Source of the DNA: an uncultured Alphaproteobacteria bacterium
GTDB lineage: Bacteria; Pseudomonadota; Alphaproteobacteria; Rhodobacterales; Rhodobacteraceae
Length of the DNA: 64,000 nt
Reading direction: 5' to 3'
NCBI GenBank assembly: GCA_902524845.1
Contig: CABZEW010000004.1
Span: 1 to 64,000, forward strand
The number at the start of each line of letters is the position of its first letter. Within the stretch, counting starts at the first letter, position 1. Both the position numbers and the translations under genes were made by a program. Positions 1 to 8,462 of this stretch are shown here, piece after piece. The notes beneath the pieces were generated by a model. The model was not told where the DNA came from. It made no database searches and saw only the letters and a program-made list of their open reading frames with translations.

Positions 1-582
1 TCCAAACATAAAAAAGAACATTGAAATCACGATACCCTGCGAAAATGCTCCCCTGAGTGAAAATAAAATTCCTTCGAGGGGATGAGTTCTGTATACGGTG
101 ATTGGATTCAATGTCTCAGCCGAATGGTGAACCTTATGAAGTGCCCACAGTACGGGCCACTTGTGCATCCACCTATGTACCCAATATTTGGTAAAATCGT
201 CAAAGGTGAAGAACACGAATGTGAACAATGTTGCAACTATAACAGTCGGTGTACCGTTTAGGGAGGAAAGGAAACCACTTACAGGCAGAGATAAAAGGGA
301 ATAATAAAAAAATGTTGCTACCGCTAACTGAGTCAAAAGATATGGTGATAATACCAACATTAGAACTCTATTAATTAGAAACATTTTGTAATCAGAAATA
401 GCAGAACCTGATAGGAGTATTTTTTTATCAAAGACTTTAAAAAATGCTGACTTTAACCCCTTTTTCCTAAAAAAGACCAACCAAAAAAGAGCTATTACAA
501 TAGACAAACCAATATATCCGAGGAAAACCCTTTTCTTTGGGTCAACAAAATGATGGAAAATATCGCCAATATACTCTAACAT
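1..582 (-). CDS. Sterol desaturase / fatty acid hydroxylase family membrane protein (3' end cut by window edge)
   Basis: Reading the minus strand from an ATG at 582 gives 194 codons open to the window edge, so the C-terminus is missing. Hydrophobic segments near residues 18-36 and 70-125 are followed by a histidine cluster of the di-iron membrane hydroxylase superfamily: HRWMHK, then HKVHHS about ten residues later. These histidines are known to hold the two irons in this family, which hydroxylates or desaturates lipids and sterol-like substrates in the membrane. The sequence between and after them (SAETLNPITVYRTHP) is also typical of the family. The substrate cannot be told. It lies downstream of, and on the same strand as, the DUF4856 gene, but a strong hairpin sits between them, so it is probably a separate transcript. 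Confidence 0.8.
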   Translation of the reverse strand, partial: MLEYIGDIFHHFVDPKKRVFLGYIGLSIVIALFWLVFFRKKGLKSAFFKVFDKKILLSGSAISDYKMFLINRVLMLVLSPYLLTQLAVATFFYYSLLSLPVSGFLSSLNGTPTVIVATLFTFVFFTFDDFTKYWVHRWMHKWPVLWALHKVHHSAETLNPITVYRTHPLEGILFSLRGAFSQGIVISMFFFMFG

Positions 583-623
583 CTATTCTTATTTCTCATT
601 CTACCTATCTAGTTTTGAGGGTA

Positions 624-656
624 CTTTCCCCCGTGACTGGGAAATCCGGGGGAAAG
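624..656. terminator. GC-rich perfect hairpin between two minus-strand genes
   Basis: CTTTCCCCCG (624-633) and CGGGGGAAAG (647-656) are perfect 10-base inverted arms around a 13-base loop, unusually GC-rich for this window. It sits just after the stop of the DUF4856 gene, reading along the minus strand. No clear U-run follows it in either direction, so it may be a factor-assisted terminator, an mRNA-stabilising 3' hairpin or a processing site rather than a classical intrinsic terminator. Confidence 0.5.
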
Positions 657-694
657 CTGGAGAAGGAAAGCTCTTTTAGTCGTTTTCCGCGCTA

Positions 695-2023
695 TCAGAG
701 CTTCCTACCTTTGACGTTTCCTTTTGCTTTGACACCAAACTTTTCGACCATCAGCTTTTGGATCTTAAGCATATGTAGCTTAAACTCACCCCAAGACTGA
801 GCTTCTTCTTTGATGTAATTCCCTGAGGAATCTACACCAGTTACTTGAGAAGCGTTCATAAGAACTGGTCCCATACCTGTGAGCCTGTTGAGTTTCACGG
901 CTGTTTCACCTAAGTTTGATTTGCCAGTCTGAAGAGCCATTGCAAAACCTTTTAGTTCTCCCCAATGTTTTGCATAGGTGGAGAAAGCCTTATCTGAATA
1001 ATTTTTTTCAAGATTTACAATGTCTTTATATACTGAACCAGCATACTTAAAAACAGACTCGGCAATGACCTTCTCCCAATTCGAATTAATGACAGCAATA
1101 TGACCCTGTAATGCAGCTTTTTCTGCTGAAGAAAGCTTTTCACCTTTTGCACCTGCGATCAATTTTCTACCGTCTAAAAATGCCTGGGTAACTGTGTTGT
1201 AGTAATTTGTCTTACCACCCTTGTCAAAGCTTGATGCATAATACGCGTGAGCAAAGTTCATTTCACTCTTGAGATCTACCATACCATCTTTGTTTTGGTC
1301 TGCCGCAGCCATATCTTTCATTTTGGTGATGTTGTAGTTTTGCTTTGCATTAAGACCAAGACCGTGTGAAACAGCGCCCCAATAACCGAATGCTTCATCC
1401 CAAGCGTGCTCTTTGTAGGTGTAATAAGCTCCGTCCTTATATGGCTTGTCATTTGTTTTTGATCCCGGAGCCATTTTCTCATCTAGATAGTTGTCAACTG
1501 CTTGGTTATAAAAAACAGCACCCATGGCAAACTTGGAAATCAATTGAGGGTAGTTATATCCTGTAGAGGGATCAAATCCGCCTTTCGTTTGAGCGGCTTT
1601 TTTAATCATAAACTCTATTACTTCTGGTCCTGTCATTTGACCAGGCCATCCGTTTATAACACCTTTGTAGGTCTTTCCAGACAAATTTTTACCCTTGCTG
1701 ATTTCATTTAGCTTCGTTTGCATGATTTTAAAGTCACCTTTTGTCTTAGGTGCTATAATGTTAAGGTTCTCTTTGCTGCCCTTGAAATATTTCATCATCT
1801 GCGCTTCAACTTCAGCAGCGTTAGATCCTCCATCACCCTTGCCAGCGAGTTTTTTCAGAGAGTCATGTAAAACATGCCTTGCAATCTGCCCAGTGTAGGC
1901 GACTGAATTTGTCTTATCTCCAGAGTAACCTTTTAGGGTTATTGGAAATTTTGAGTAAAAATGATGTGCTGCTACCTCTGTAACTACAAATACCGCAACA
2001 ATCATAACGATGAGTTTTTTCAT
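695..2023 (-). CDS. DUF4856 domain protein, secreted or periplasmic
   Basis: 442 residues. A signal peptide is visible at residues 1-19 (MKKLIVMIVAVFVVTEVAA). The remainder resembles the DUF4856 family: YTGQIARHVLHDSLKK near residue 45, a mid-protein HAWDEAFGYWG block near residue 208, and a mostly helical architecture. The family is found in Bacteroidetes and marine proteobacteria. Its function is not established, although it has been seen alongside imelysin-like metal-uptake proteins. Here it is divergent from a predicted 10-TM heavy-metal exporter, with a perfect palindrome in the shared promoter region, which suggests joint metal-dependent control. Metal-related function is inference from context only. 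Confidence 0.75.
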   Translation of the reverse strand: MKKLIVMIVAVFVVTEVAAHHFYSKFPITLKGYSGDKTNSVAYTGQIARHVLHDSLKKLAGKGDGGSNAAEVEAQMMKYFKGSKENLNIIAPKTKGDFKIMQTKLNEISKGKNLSGKTYKGVINGWPGQMTGPEVIEFMIKKAAQTKGGFDPSTGYNYPQLISKFAMGAVFYNQAVDNYLDEKMAPGSKTNDKPYKDGAYYTYKEHAWDEAFGYWGAVSHGLGLNAKQNYNITKMKDMAAADQNKDGMVDLKSEMNFAHAYYASSFDKGGKTNYYNTVTQAFLDGRKLIAGAKGEKLSSAEKAALQGHIAVINSNWEKVIAESVFKYAGSVYKDIVNLEKNYSDKAFSTYAKHWGELKGFAMALQTGKSNLGETAVKLNRLTGMGPVLMNASQVTGVDSSGNYIKEEAQSWGEFKLHMLKIQKLMVEKFGVKAKGNVKGRKL

Positions 2024-2101
2024 TAACTAAATCCTTCTATTTTAATTCTGACGGTCCCAGTCGGATTTAAAGATGACTAATATAGTAACCTTTGTCAACC
2101 A

Positions 2102-2128
2102 TTAATATGACTAAAAAAGTCATATTAA
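2102..2128. promoter_or_regulatory. Perfect 11+11 palindrome in the divergent promoter, probable operator
   Basis: TTAATATGACT (2102-2112), five A bases, then AGTCATATTAA (2118-2128). The arms match exactly. The site ends 7 bases before the exporter start codon and about 80 bases before the DUF4856 start. A repressor bound here would cover the exporter's ribosome-binding region. Its size and AT-rich arms suit a dimeric winged-helix or Fur/MntR-type regulator, but no regulator gene lies beside it. The factor is unknown. Confidence 0.5.
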
Positions 2129-2135
2129 AAAAAAT

Positions 2136-3311
2136 ATGGAAAACTTGAATTTAAACACTATTTCTCTTGCAAGTGATAATCATTATCAAGTAAAAGATTT
2201 CAGGGAAAGTTTTAAGTTGATTTATTCGATTAGGAAAAAATATATCGTTGCCCTTTTACTGCTCATACTGACTGCCCTTCCAGGAGAGTTAGGCGAGATT
2301 ACAAGAGGCTTGGTTACCGACGCATATGTTCAGGTAGCTGCTTTTGTTGCGATTACCCTATCTATCTTTTACTTTTCAGAAAATAAATTCAATTTCAATA
2401 TGGGTAATTTTCTAAAAGAATCGTCAAACTTTCAAATACCTATAGCTGCGCTACTTGGCGCGACTCCAGGTTGCGGTGGTGCGGTTGTTGTCGTAGCGGC
2501 CTATACTTCAGGTAACGTTTCGTTTAGCGCAGTGATAGCCACGCTAACCGCAACAATGGGTGACGCCGCATTTTTATTAATCGCCGTTAGACCAGATATT
2601 GCAATTTTAGTTCTTCCCCTTACTCTGATCGCTGGCATTATAACGGGCTATGTCGCTGATAACTTTCTTACTTTCTCACATAGAGAAAAGGCAATTAATA
2701 TAAAAAAAGAAGTTCCTACCATTGGTAAGAATAGGAAGCGCGACATTCTCTTCGCCTCTCTAATAGTTCCAGGATTTGGTCTTGGAGTTCTTCAATTACT
2801 TCAATACGACCTTGAAAAACTTTTTGGCATTTTTCCACAACTTATCGCAATTGTTGGAATGGTCACAAGCATTTTGATTTGGTCAAATTCAAAAATCAAA
2901 ACCATGACTAACCCAAAAGATAAACCACTCGTTCGTGTTACAGAGGAAACAAGTTTTATCGCAATCTGGGTATTATCTGCTTATTTAGCCTATGATTACC
3001 TCATATTTCTGACGCCCCTGGATTTGAACATGATGTTTAAAACCATAGGACTCCTGGCTCCTTTGCTGGCCATAATCATTGGGTTTGTTCCTGGATGTGG
3101 CCCCCAAATACTGATCACTACTCTTTTTATCAATGGAATGATACCTTTCAGTGCTCTTTTAGGAAACGCCATATCAAACGACGGCGATGCTTTATTCCCC
3201 GCGATAGCAATAGCACCTAAAGCCGCTATTTTGGCAACATTTTATTCGGCCATACCTGCTTGTATTTTAGCCTACACATTATACTTTTTTTTCCCTTTAT
3301 TTGGACAATAA
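2136..3311 (+). CDS. Putative 10-TM heavy-metal (manganese-type) exporter, ArsP_2 / DUF2899 family
   Basis: 391 residues, almost wholly hydrophobic with about ten membrane segments. It has an internal two-fold repeat: ATPGCGGAVVVVAAYTSG near residue 109 and GFVPGCGPQILITTLF near residue 317. Each is followed by a small-residue stretch ending in an acidic turn (MGDAAF, NDGDALFPA). The paired PGCG motifs are the signature of the ArsP_2 / DUF2899 family, usually annotated as putative manganese or heavy-metal transporters. The cysteine-containing repeats in the membrane probably line the ion path. The start ATG follows directly on an operator-like palindrome. Which metal is moved, and the direction, are not shown by the sequence. 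Confidence 0.75.
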   Translation: MENLNLNTISLASDNHYQVKDFRESFKLIYSIRKKYIVALLLLILTALPGELGEITRGLVTDAYVQVAAFVAITLSIFYFSENKFNFNMGNFLKESSNFQIPIAALLGATPGCGGAVVVVAAYTSGNVSFSAVIATLTATMGDAAFLLIAVRPDIAILVLPLTLIAGIITGYVADNFLTFSHREKAINIKKEVPTIGKNRKRDILFASLIVPGFGLGVLQLLQYDLEKLFGIFPQLIAIVGMVTSILIWSNSKIKTMTNPKDKPLVRVTEETSFIAIWVLSAYLAYDYLIFLTPLDLNMMFKTIGLLAPLLAIIIGFVPGCGPQILITTLFINGMIPFSALLGNAISNDGDALFPAIAIAPKAAILATFYSAIPACILAYTLYFFFPLFGQ

Positions 3312-3313
3312 AT

Positions 3314-3781
3314 TTAATCTTCTAAAAGTGTCTTGTTTACTTTCTTCCTCATTTGTTCAACCAGTTTGGTAACACCCTCAGATATAACTTCATTTTTTTT
3401 CACCATTGCCATTAGCTTCTCCAAATCCTTAGATAATTCTTCACTTTGGGTATTAGAATCTATGAGTCTTAAATGTGTTTTTCTAAAGAGGGCTGAGATA
3501 ACCTTATTTTTCTGTAAAAAACTATCTATTGATCTTGCAGGGAGAAAAAGCGCGTGAACTTCGTGCTCACCGGCTATTGCAGTAACAGAACGTGGTTTTT
3601 TTAAAACAAGGGACGCATCACCAAATATTTCATTTACGCCTAGCCTGCTAAGTTTAAGTCCTCCAGGTGAAAAAATATAAACGAATCCAGACTTTATTAG
3701 ATAGGCTCCCTCTGGTCTATCTCCAGCCTTATAGATTTCTTCTTTTGGCTGCCATATAACATGCTTTTCTGTTTTTTCCAT
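3314..3781 (-). CDS. Small cyclic-nucleotide-binding-domain protein
   Basis: 155 residues: a single CNB domain at about 9-110 and a helical tail of about 45 residues, with no DNA-binding domain. The core is recognisable: PKEEIYKAGDRPEGAYLIKSG, then a phosphate-binding-cassette-like stretch FGDASLVLKKPRSVTA. Asp replaces the usual Glu and the phosphate-contacting Arg is kept, so ligand binding is possible. It lies 7 bases after a GST gene and ends 2 bases from the convergent exporter. The operon order is thioesterase, GST, this gene. As it lacks an effector domain it may act by protein contact. Two more divergent CNB-like proteins occur near the chemotaxis cluster. Confidence 0.75.
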   Translation of the reverse strand: MEKTEKHVIWQPKEEIYKAGDRPEGAYLIKSGFVYIFSPGGLKLSRLGVNEIFGDASLVLKKPRSVTAIAGEHEVHALFLPARSIDSFLQKNKVISALFRKTHLRLIDSNTQSEELSKDLEKLMAMVKKNEVISEGVTKLVEQMRKKVNKTLLED

Positions 3782-3788
3782 TTTGTTC

Positions 3789-4538
3789 CTACTCTACATA
3801 TTTTTTTAGTTTTTCTTCATCTACAACAATTGGCTGAATTATTCCCCCTGCTTCCTCAAAAATGTTGAGTACGTTTGGCAAAGCGAGCATATTTTCCCAC
3901 ACTTTATTCACATTTGGAAAATCTCTTTTTAAAGAAATATCTGAAGCAAGCGCATTTCTTATTTGAGGAATTAGGAAACAGTCCGCATAAGAGACAGAGT
4001 CTCCAACACAAAATTTGCCCGAAACACTTTCTAAAATTTTTTCTATAGCTGAAAACTCACGATTGATAAAATGCTTTCTCAAGGGATGCTTAATGGGCTC
4101 CGCTTTTTTCATTCCCCACTCACCCATTGCTTGAATAATAAAGGGAATATTTTGATAGGGTTGGGTATCAGCGGCCACAATCCATTGAATTCTTCTCATC
4201 TCAGCTTTTAAAAAAGTATCATCAGGAACTAAAGGAGACGGGTCGTCCAGAAGATCATCTATAAGATCTATAATCGCTCCCGTCTGAGTCATTTTTTTAC
4301 CGTCTTCAAGTAAAAGAAGTGGCACTCTTCCTTCAGGATTTAGGGCTTTGTAATCGTTTGTCTTTAGCTTTCTGAATTCTTCATCATCACTAGGAATGGT
4401 CCAAATCGGTATTCCACGGCTATCAAACTCTATTCCAGTCTCAACTAAGTTGACGGTACTTTTAGGAACATCCCTACAGCTTAAAAAAATCAGAACGCGC
4501 AAAGAGGCACTACTTGTTGAATGGTAATATAATTTCAT
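3789..4538 (-). CDS. Glutathione S-transferase family protein, zeta/maleylacetoacetate isomerase-like
   Basis: 249 residues. The N-terminal thioredoxin-like domain begins MKLYYHSTSSASLRVLIFL, matching the SSxxxxR active-site start of zeta-class GST/maleylacetoacetate isomerases. NPEGRVPLLLLEDG carries the conserved cis-proline and TQTGAIIDLIDD the glutathione-binding turn. The C-terminal helical domain contains AADTQPYQNIPFI, similar to the IAxDIHPLxN block of MaiA. It is longer than MaiA (about 210-220 residues) because of an insertion near residues 30-55. It sits 13 bases after a thioesterase gene and before a CNB gene. A role in aromatic breakdown is not supported by the neighbours, so only the fold is called. 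Confidence 0.8.
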   Translation of the reverse strand: MKLYYHSTSSASLRVLIFLSCRDVPKSTVNLVETGIEFDSRGIPIWTIPSDDEEFRKLKTNDYKALNPEGRVPLLLLEDGKKMTQTGAIIDLIDDLLDDPSPLVPDDTFLKAEMRRIQWIVAADTQPYQNIPFIIQAMGEWGMKKAEPIKHPLRKHFINREFSAIEKILESVSGKFCVGDSVSYADCFLIPQIRNALASDISLKRDFPNVNKVWENMLALPNVLNIFEEAGGIIQPIVVDEEKLKKYVE

Positions 4539-4551
4539 TTTTGGAAACCTT

Positions 4552-5436
4552 TTATAAAATTAGTTTATTCAATGCCTCAGACATTTCTGGTGGAATGGGA
4601 ATAGACTTCCTAGCCTCAAGATCCATAGTAACAGCCACAGCGCTTGCCAGAGCAACAGGATTACCGGTCTCAACATTGAATATCCAGTGCTGCCAAACGA
4701 AAGTCTTATTAGACAATGATTGAACTCCCGACTTCGTTTTTAAGTGCGCACCCAAGCGAACATATTCGAAAAAATCGAACTTATATTCTAGTGCTGCGCT
4801 ACCAATATTGGTCATACCATTTTCATCTATAGTGCCTGTATAAGCTAACAAGTGAGGAGTGGAGTCCGATACTATACCCATGTAAGCAGACGGCTTAATC
4901 TTACTCCTATTATCACATTGCCTCAGAAGAATAACTGCTTCAAATGAGTCAATCATATTTTTCTGTGAAGCTTGCGAGAGAGATAGTAAGGGCTCCTTTT
5001 CTAGAGATAACCCTCTTGTTTGACCATAGCTTGGAATATCAACTTTTAAATCCTCAAATACTTTAGAAAAATTCTGTTTTACTTTAACCGAAGGTTTGAT
5101 CGTCCATAAAAATTGGAAGTTGAAAGCAGCAACGGGTTGCTGTGTAATCGTTTCAATCATTTCTAAATAAAGCTTTACTTCGGTATCTGCGAATTCCACT
5201 ATTCCCGCTTTCAAGAAAAATGGAGCTCCTGGTTTTTGTTCCTTAAGAAAACGAATATGTGCTCGAGCGAGCGATAGATCAGTATTTCCCAACTCAACTG
5301 CTTGCCCATCAATCCCTAATTTATTCCAAAGCACCACACACCCTTGAAGCGCTTTTTCAAAATAGAACTGCACATTCATGTGGCCCATTTGATCGATTTC
5401 CCACGATTGGACTGAGTTTCTATAAACCGTTATCAT
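4552..5436 (-). CDS. Double-hotdog acyl-CoA thioesterase family protein
   Basis: 294 residues in two hotdog halves. The first begins with the 4HBT-like WEIDQMGHMNVQFYFEKA at residues 12-29. The second, after about residue 165, contains VSDSTPHLLAYTG and ends with QHWIFNVETGNPVALASAVAVTMDLE. The DxxGHMN motif is the catalytic-turn signature of this thioesterase superfamily. Likely substrates are acyl- or carnityl-CoA thioesters in the cytoplasm. It is first in a three-gene minus-strand operon with a GST and a CNB protein. No particular substrate can be named. Confidence 0.75.
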   Translation of the reverse strand: MITVYRNSVQSWEIDQMGHMNVQFYFEKALQGCVVLWNKLGIDGQAVELGNTDLSLARAHIRFLKEQKPGAPFFLKAGIVEFADTEVKLYLEMIETITQQPVAAFNFQFLWTIKPSVKVKQNFSKVFEDLKVDIPSYGQTRGLSLEKEPLLSLSQASQKNMIDSFEAVILLRQCDNRSKIKPSAYMGIVSDSTPHLLAYTGTIDENGMTNIGSAALEYKFDFFEYVRLGAHLKTKSGVQSLSNKTFVWQHWIFNVETGNPVALASAVAVTMDLEARKSIPIPPEMSEALNKLIL

Positions 5437-5551
5437 AAATTCTGACTAGCTTCCCTCATATAATTTCTTACAAAAATATTTAATTTTCTTGCTGCTGAAC
5501 AAATTGCCCTGTAATAAATTATAACGCTTTTTTACCATCAAAGGAATAAAA

Positions 5552-6703
5552 TTGGAAGATTCTCAAGCTACATTAGGTAACTGGCGACTGGCGCCATTCA
5601 ATAGAGAGGCGTTTTCTAAAGTGAGAGAAATAATGCCTACGGCATCTATTAATTGGAAAAAAGGTTCGGGTGTACAGGATAATTTGTCGAAGAATAGAAA
5701 CCTTACCGTAAAATTAAAAGAAAATGAGGACACGGAATTGGACGAGTTCCTACATCAAACAACGGTAGATGCCTTTCAAGTTTCTCATAGGGGTAAAAAT
5801 GTTTACAAGTGGCATTCTCGCTATTGTTCATCTTCGACACCACACATAATATTTTCTGTATCCAAGTCACTGACCGCATTACTTATCGGCTGCATAATAG
5901 AAGAAGGTTTAATAACTGAAGAGACTTTGGTATCGCAGGTTTTGCCAGAGGCAGAAGGGAGTGCTTTCGAAGACGCGTCGATACGCAATTTGTTAGACAT
6001 GAGCGTTTCTTCAAATTTCATAGAGGATTATGAAGCAACATCGGGAATTTTTCTTGACTACCGACAATCAACCGGTTGGAACCCACAAGACGTAGATGAT
6101 ACGTCACATTTAAAATCATTTCTTTTAAGTTTGAAAAAGAATACGCACAGGCATGGTGAGAAGTTTGAATATCATTCAACAAACACTGACATGCTGGGAA
6201 TTATAATAGAGATATGTACCGGTAAAAAATACGCGCATTACTTTTATGAAAAACTAATGAAACCTTTGGTCGCAAAAAATGACGCCTATGTAACACTTGA
6301 CAAGATGGGTACGTCAAGAGCTGCAGGTGGGATATGTATATCCGCAAACGATATCATGAGTATATGTGAAATGGTTCGAAATTATGGAAAAAATGACCAG
6401 GGTGTACAGGTGTTTCCAGAGAACTGGATCAAAGATATACTTAACTCAGTCTCTGATAAAAAGTTCAATATTGATGGACACTATGATATCTTTCCAGAAG
6501 GACTATACAGATCAAAATGGTATAGGCCTTACAAATCAAAGAACATTCTTTTTGGACTTGGTATTCATGGCCAGTGGATTTGGATTGATTTTGACAACGA
6601 GCTCTCGATAGTATGCCTCAGTTCGGAACCCAAACCTATAATAGCAAATAACATAAAGCAAATGTCTGTTGTATTTAATCAGATTACCAAGCAGCTAATT
6701 TAA
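5552..6703 (+). CDS. Serine hydrolase of the beta-lactamase / penicillin-binding-protein class C fold
   Basis: 383 residues. SVSKSLTALLIGCIIEEG near residue 104 holds the SxxK nucleophile motif, YHSTNTDMLGIIIE near residue 209 supplies the Tyr-x-Asn-like second motif, and GLGIHGQWIWID near residue 335 the KTG-equivalent strand. These features define the esterase/beta-lactamase (AmpC-like) family, which hydrolyses ester or amide bonds. No signal peptide is visible, so it is probably cytoplasmic. Start: TTG at 5552, chosen because AAGGA lies about 7 bases upstream and no ATG fits. It is followed 18 bases later by a DMT permease, also on a TTG start, forming a likely two-gene operon. Substrate unknown. 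Confidence 0.8.
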   Translation: MEDSQATLGNWRLAPFNREAFSKVREIMPTASINWKKGSGVQDNLSKNRNLTVKLKENEDTELDEFLHQTTVDAFQVSHRGKNVYKWHSRYCSSSTPHIIFSVSKSLTALLIGCIIEEGLITEETLVSQVLPEAEGSAFEDASIRNLLDMSVSSNFIEDYEATSGIFLDYRQSTGWNPQDVDDTSHLKSFLLSLKKNTHRHGEKFEYHSTNTDMLGIIIEICTGKKYAHYFYEKLMKPLVAKNDAYVTLDKMGTSRAAGGICISANDIMSICEMVRNYGKNDQGVQVFPENWIKDILNSVSDKKFNIDGHYDIFPEGLYRSKWYRPYKSKNILFGLGIHGQWIWIDFDNELSIVCLSSEPKPIIANNIKQMSVVFNQITKQLI

Positions 6704-6721
6704 CCCTCAGAAGGATTACGA

Positions 6722-7588
6722 TTGAAATTAAATTTTGGAGGCATACCGCTTTTTCTGTGTGCCATATTAATGTTTGCGTGCATGAATGCTCTTGCCAAGG
6801 GAATGGCTCTTCAATACCCCATTGTAATGGTGGTTTGGGCTCGATATCTTAGCCAAACTATATTAACAGTGTTGGTGATCAATAGAAGTATAAAAACTGT
6901 TGTGAAAACAAAGAGGATAAAAATCCACCTTTTCAGATCTGCGCTACTTTTTGGTGCAACCATATTTATTTTTGCCGGTTTTGCTAATTTATCTTTAGCC
7001 GCAACTATGGCCATTTTTCAGACCGCACCATTATTTGTAGTTATTCTATCAGTAATTTTTCTCGGTGAAATGGTGGGGGTAAAACGATGGTTAGGTGTTG
7101 CTGTTGGTTTTGTTGGGGCATTAATTATCATACAACCTGGAACAGACACCTTTTTAATCGCTAGCTTTTTCCCTCTGTTATCCGCGTTATGCTACGCGGG
7201 TTATGCAGTTTCAACACGCCATCTCGGTACAGAGGAGGATCCTAAAACAAACTTTTTTTATGCTGGTTTAGTAGGAACTGTTGTTTCCACATTAATCTTA
7301 TTTCCATATTTTCAAAAAATTGAGCTGGCTGATATTTTTTATTTCACTCTCCTAGGAACTCTAGGTGGCTTAGGCCATTATTGCCTTATTTTAGCACTCA
7401 GAAAGTCTGAGGCGTCTCTTCTTGCTCCATTTTCTTATTTTGACTTAGTCTTCTCCGCTTGCCTCGGAATGATATTCTTTACTGAATATCCGACACAAAG
7501 TTTGATAATTGGGGCCACCATTATTGTCGGGGCAGGAATTTACACCTGGTACAGAGAAAGAGTACAGTCAGATAATCAAAGTGTCTGA
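6722..7588 (+). CDS. EamA/DMT-superfamily permease
   Basis: 288 residues with about ten membrane segments in two EamA halves. The first half carries MVVWARYLSQTILTVLV and FANLSLAATMAIFQTAPLFVVILS; the second GTLGGLGHYCLILALRKSEASLLAPFSYF. The last stretch is the family signature for 10-TMS drug/metabolite exporters, which move amino acids or small metabolites across the inner membrane. The start is TTG at 6722, set by AAGGA at 6711-6715. It is co-transcribed with the serine hydrolase and overlaps the convergent aminotransferase gene by 13 bases. Substrate unknown. Confidence 0.85.
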   Translation: MKLNFGGIPLFLCAILMFACMNALAKGMALQYPIVMVVWARYLSQTILTVLVINRSIKTVVKTKRIKIHLFRSALLFGATIFIFAGFANLSLAATMAIFQTAPLFVVILSVIFLGEMVGVKRWLGVAVGFVGALIIIQPGTDTFLIASFFPLLSALCYAGYAVSTRHLGTEEDPKTNFFYAGLVGTVVSTLILFPYFQKIELADIFYFTLLGTLGGLGHYCLILALRKSEASLLAPFSYFDLVFSACLGMIFFTEYPTQSLIIGATIIVGAGIYTWYRERVQSDNQSV

Positions 7589-8442
7589 GTTCGTGACCAA
7601 TCCCAATATAATTCTCTCGCCAACTTCGCTACAGAACCAACTTGATAATTTTTATCTTCGAACGCAGTCACGGGCATTATCTTCGTCATATTTCCTGTCA
7701 TAAATACTTCATCAGCGTCTTCAAAATCTTGGAATGTGAGCACAGTTTCCGAAACTTTTTTTCCATACTCTCTTAAGTTTTGAATGTGTCTAGCCCTAGT
7801 TATACCGGCTAAGAAGGTGCCATTTGGAATAGGAGTAAGTACTTCCCCATCTCTTACCATAAAAATATTGGCTGTTGCTGTCTCGGCAACGTTACCAGCC
7901 GCATCAGCAACTAAGGCATTTGTAAATCCTTTCGATCTTGCTTCAGCTAACATTCGCGCGTTATTTGGATATAAGCATCCTGCTTTAGCATTCACCACAT
8001 TATCTTCTAGAACAGGTCTTCTAAATTTGGTTCGGCTGAGCGTCGCAGATGCAATTGCAGCTGCCATTGGAATTTGCTCGAGACAGATCGAAAAAGCCGT
8101 ACTATTTTCCTTAGGCAGAACTAACGACTCGCCCCCGTCAAGAGCCCAATACATTGGCCTTATATAAACTGACGTAGCTTTATCAAACGCGCTAAGCCCC
8201 TCTTTTATTATTCCTACCATCTCCTCTGGTGTAACAATTGGATCAAGCATCATTGCCTTTGCAGAATTATTTACTCGTTCACAATGTAAAAGTAGGTCAG
8301 GCGTAGCACCTTCAAAAAAACGCGCTCCATCAAAGACACTTGATCCTAACCACGTCCCATGATCTGCAGCTCGCAGAATATACTTATCCCCATCATGCCA
8401 CGCACCATTGAAATACGTTTTTATATTTTCTCCAGAAGCCAT
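7576..8442 (-). CDS. Class IV PLP aminotransferase, branched-chain amino acid type
   Basis: 288 residues. Typical fold-type IV features are YFNGAWHDGDKYILRAADHG at the N-terminus, VFDGARFFEG near residue 37, the Schiff-base lysine in NVVNAKAGCLYPNNARM near residue 150, and the phosphate-binding NVAETATANIFMVRDGE plus GTFLAGITRARHI near residues 180-218. The family interconverts branched-chain amino acids and their keto acids with glutamate. It may be IlvE or a related class IV enzyme, so no symbol is given. Single gene on the minus strand, overlapping the end of the DMT permease by 13 bases. Confidence 0.85.
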   Translation of the reverse strand: MASGENIKTYFNGAWHDGDKYILRAADHGTWLGSSVFDGARFFEGATPDLLLHCERVNNSAKAMMLDPIVTPEEMVGIIKEGLSAFDKATSVYIRPMYWALDGGESLVLPKENSTAFSICLEQIPMAAAIASATLSRTKFRRPVLEDNVVNAKAGCLYPNNARMLAEARSKGFTNALVADAAGNVAETATANIFMVRDGEVLTPIPNGTFLAGITRARHIQNLREYGKKVSETVLTFQDFEDADEVFMTGNMTKIMPVTAFEDKNYQVGSVAKLARELYWDWSRTQTL

Positions 8443-8462
8443 TCTAACCTTGCTCTAAAATT

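Noticed and set aside
632..644. On the minus strand TTTCCCAGTCACG, which is part of the M13 universal primer site, hinting at vector DNA
   Set aside because: Only 13 bases match, and they are the loop of a natural hairpin with different sequence on both sides. No other vector sequence is present.
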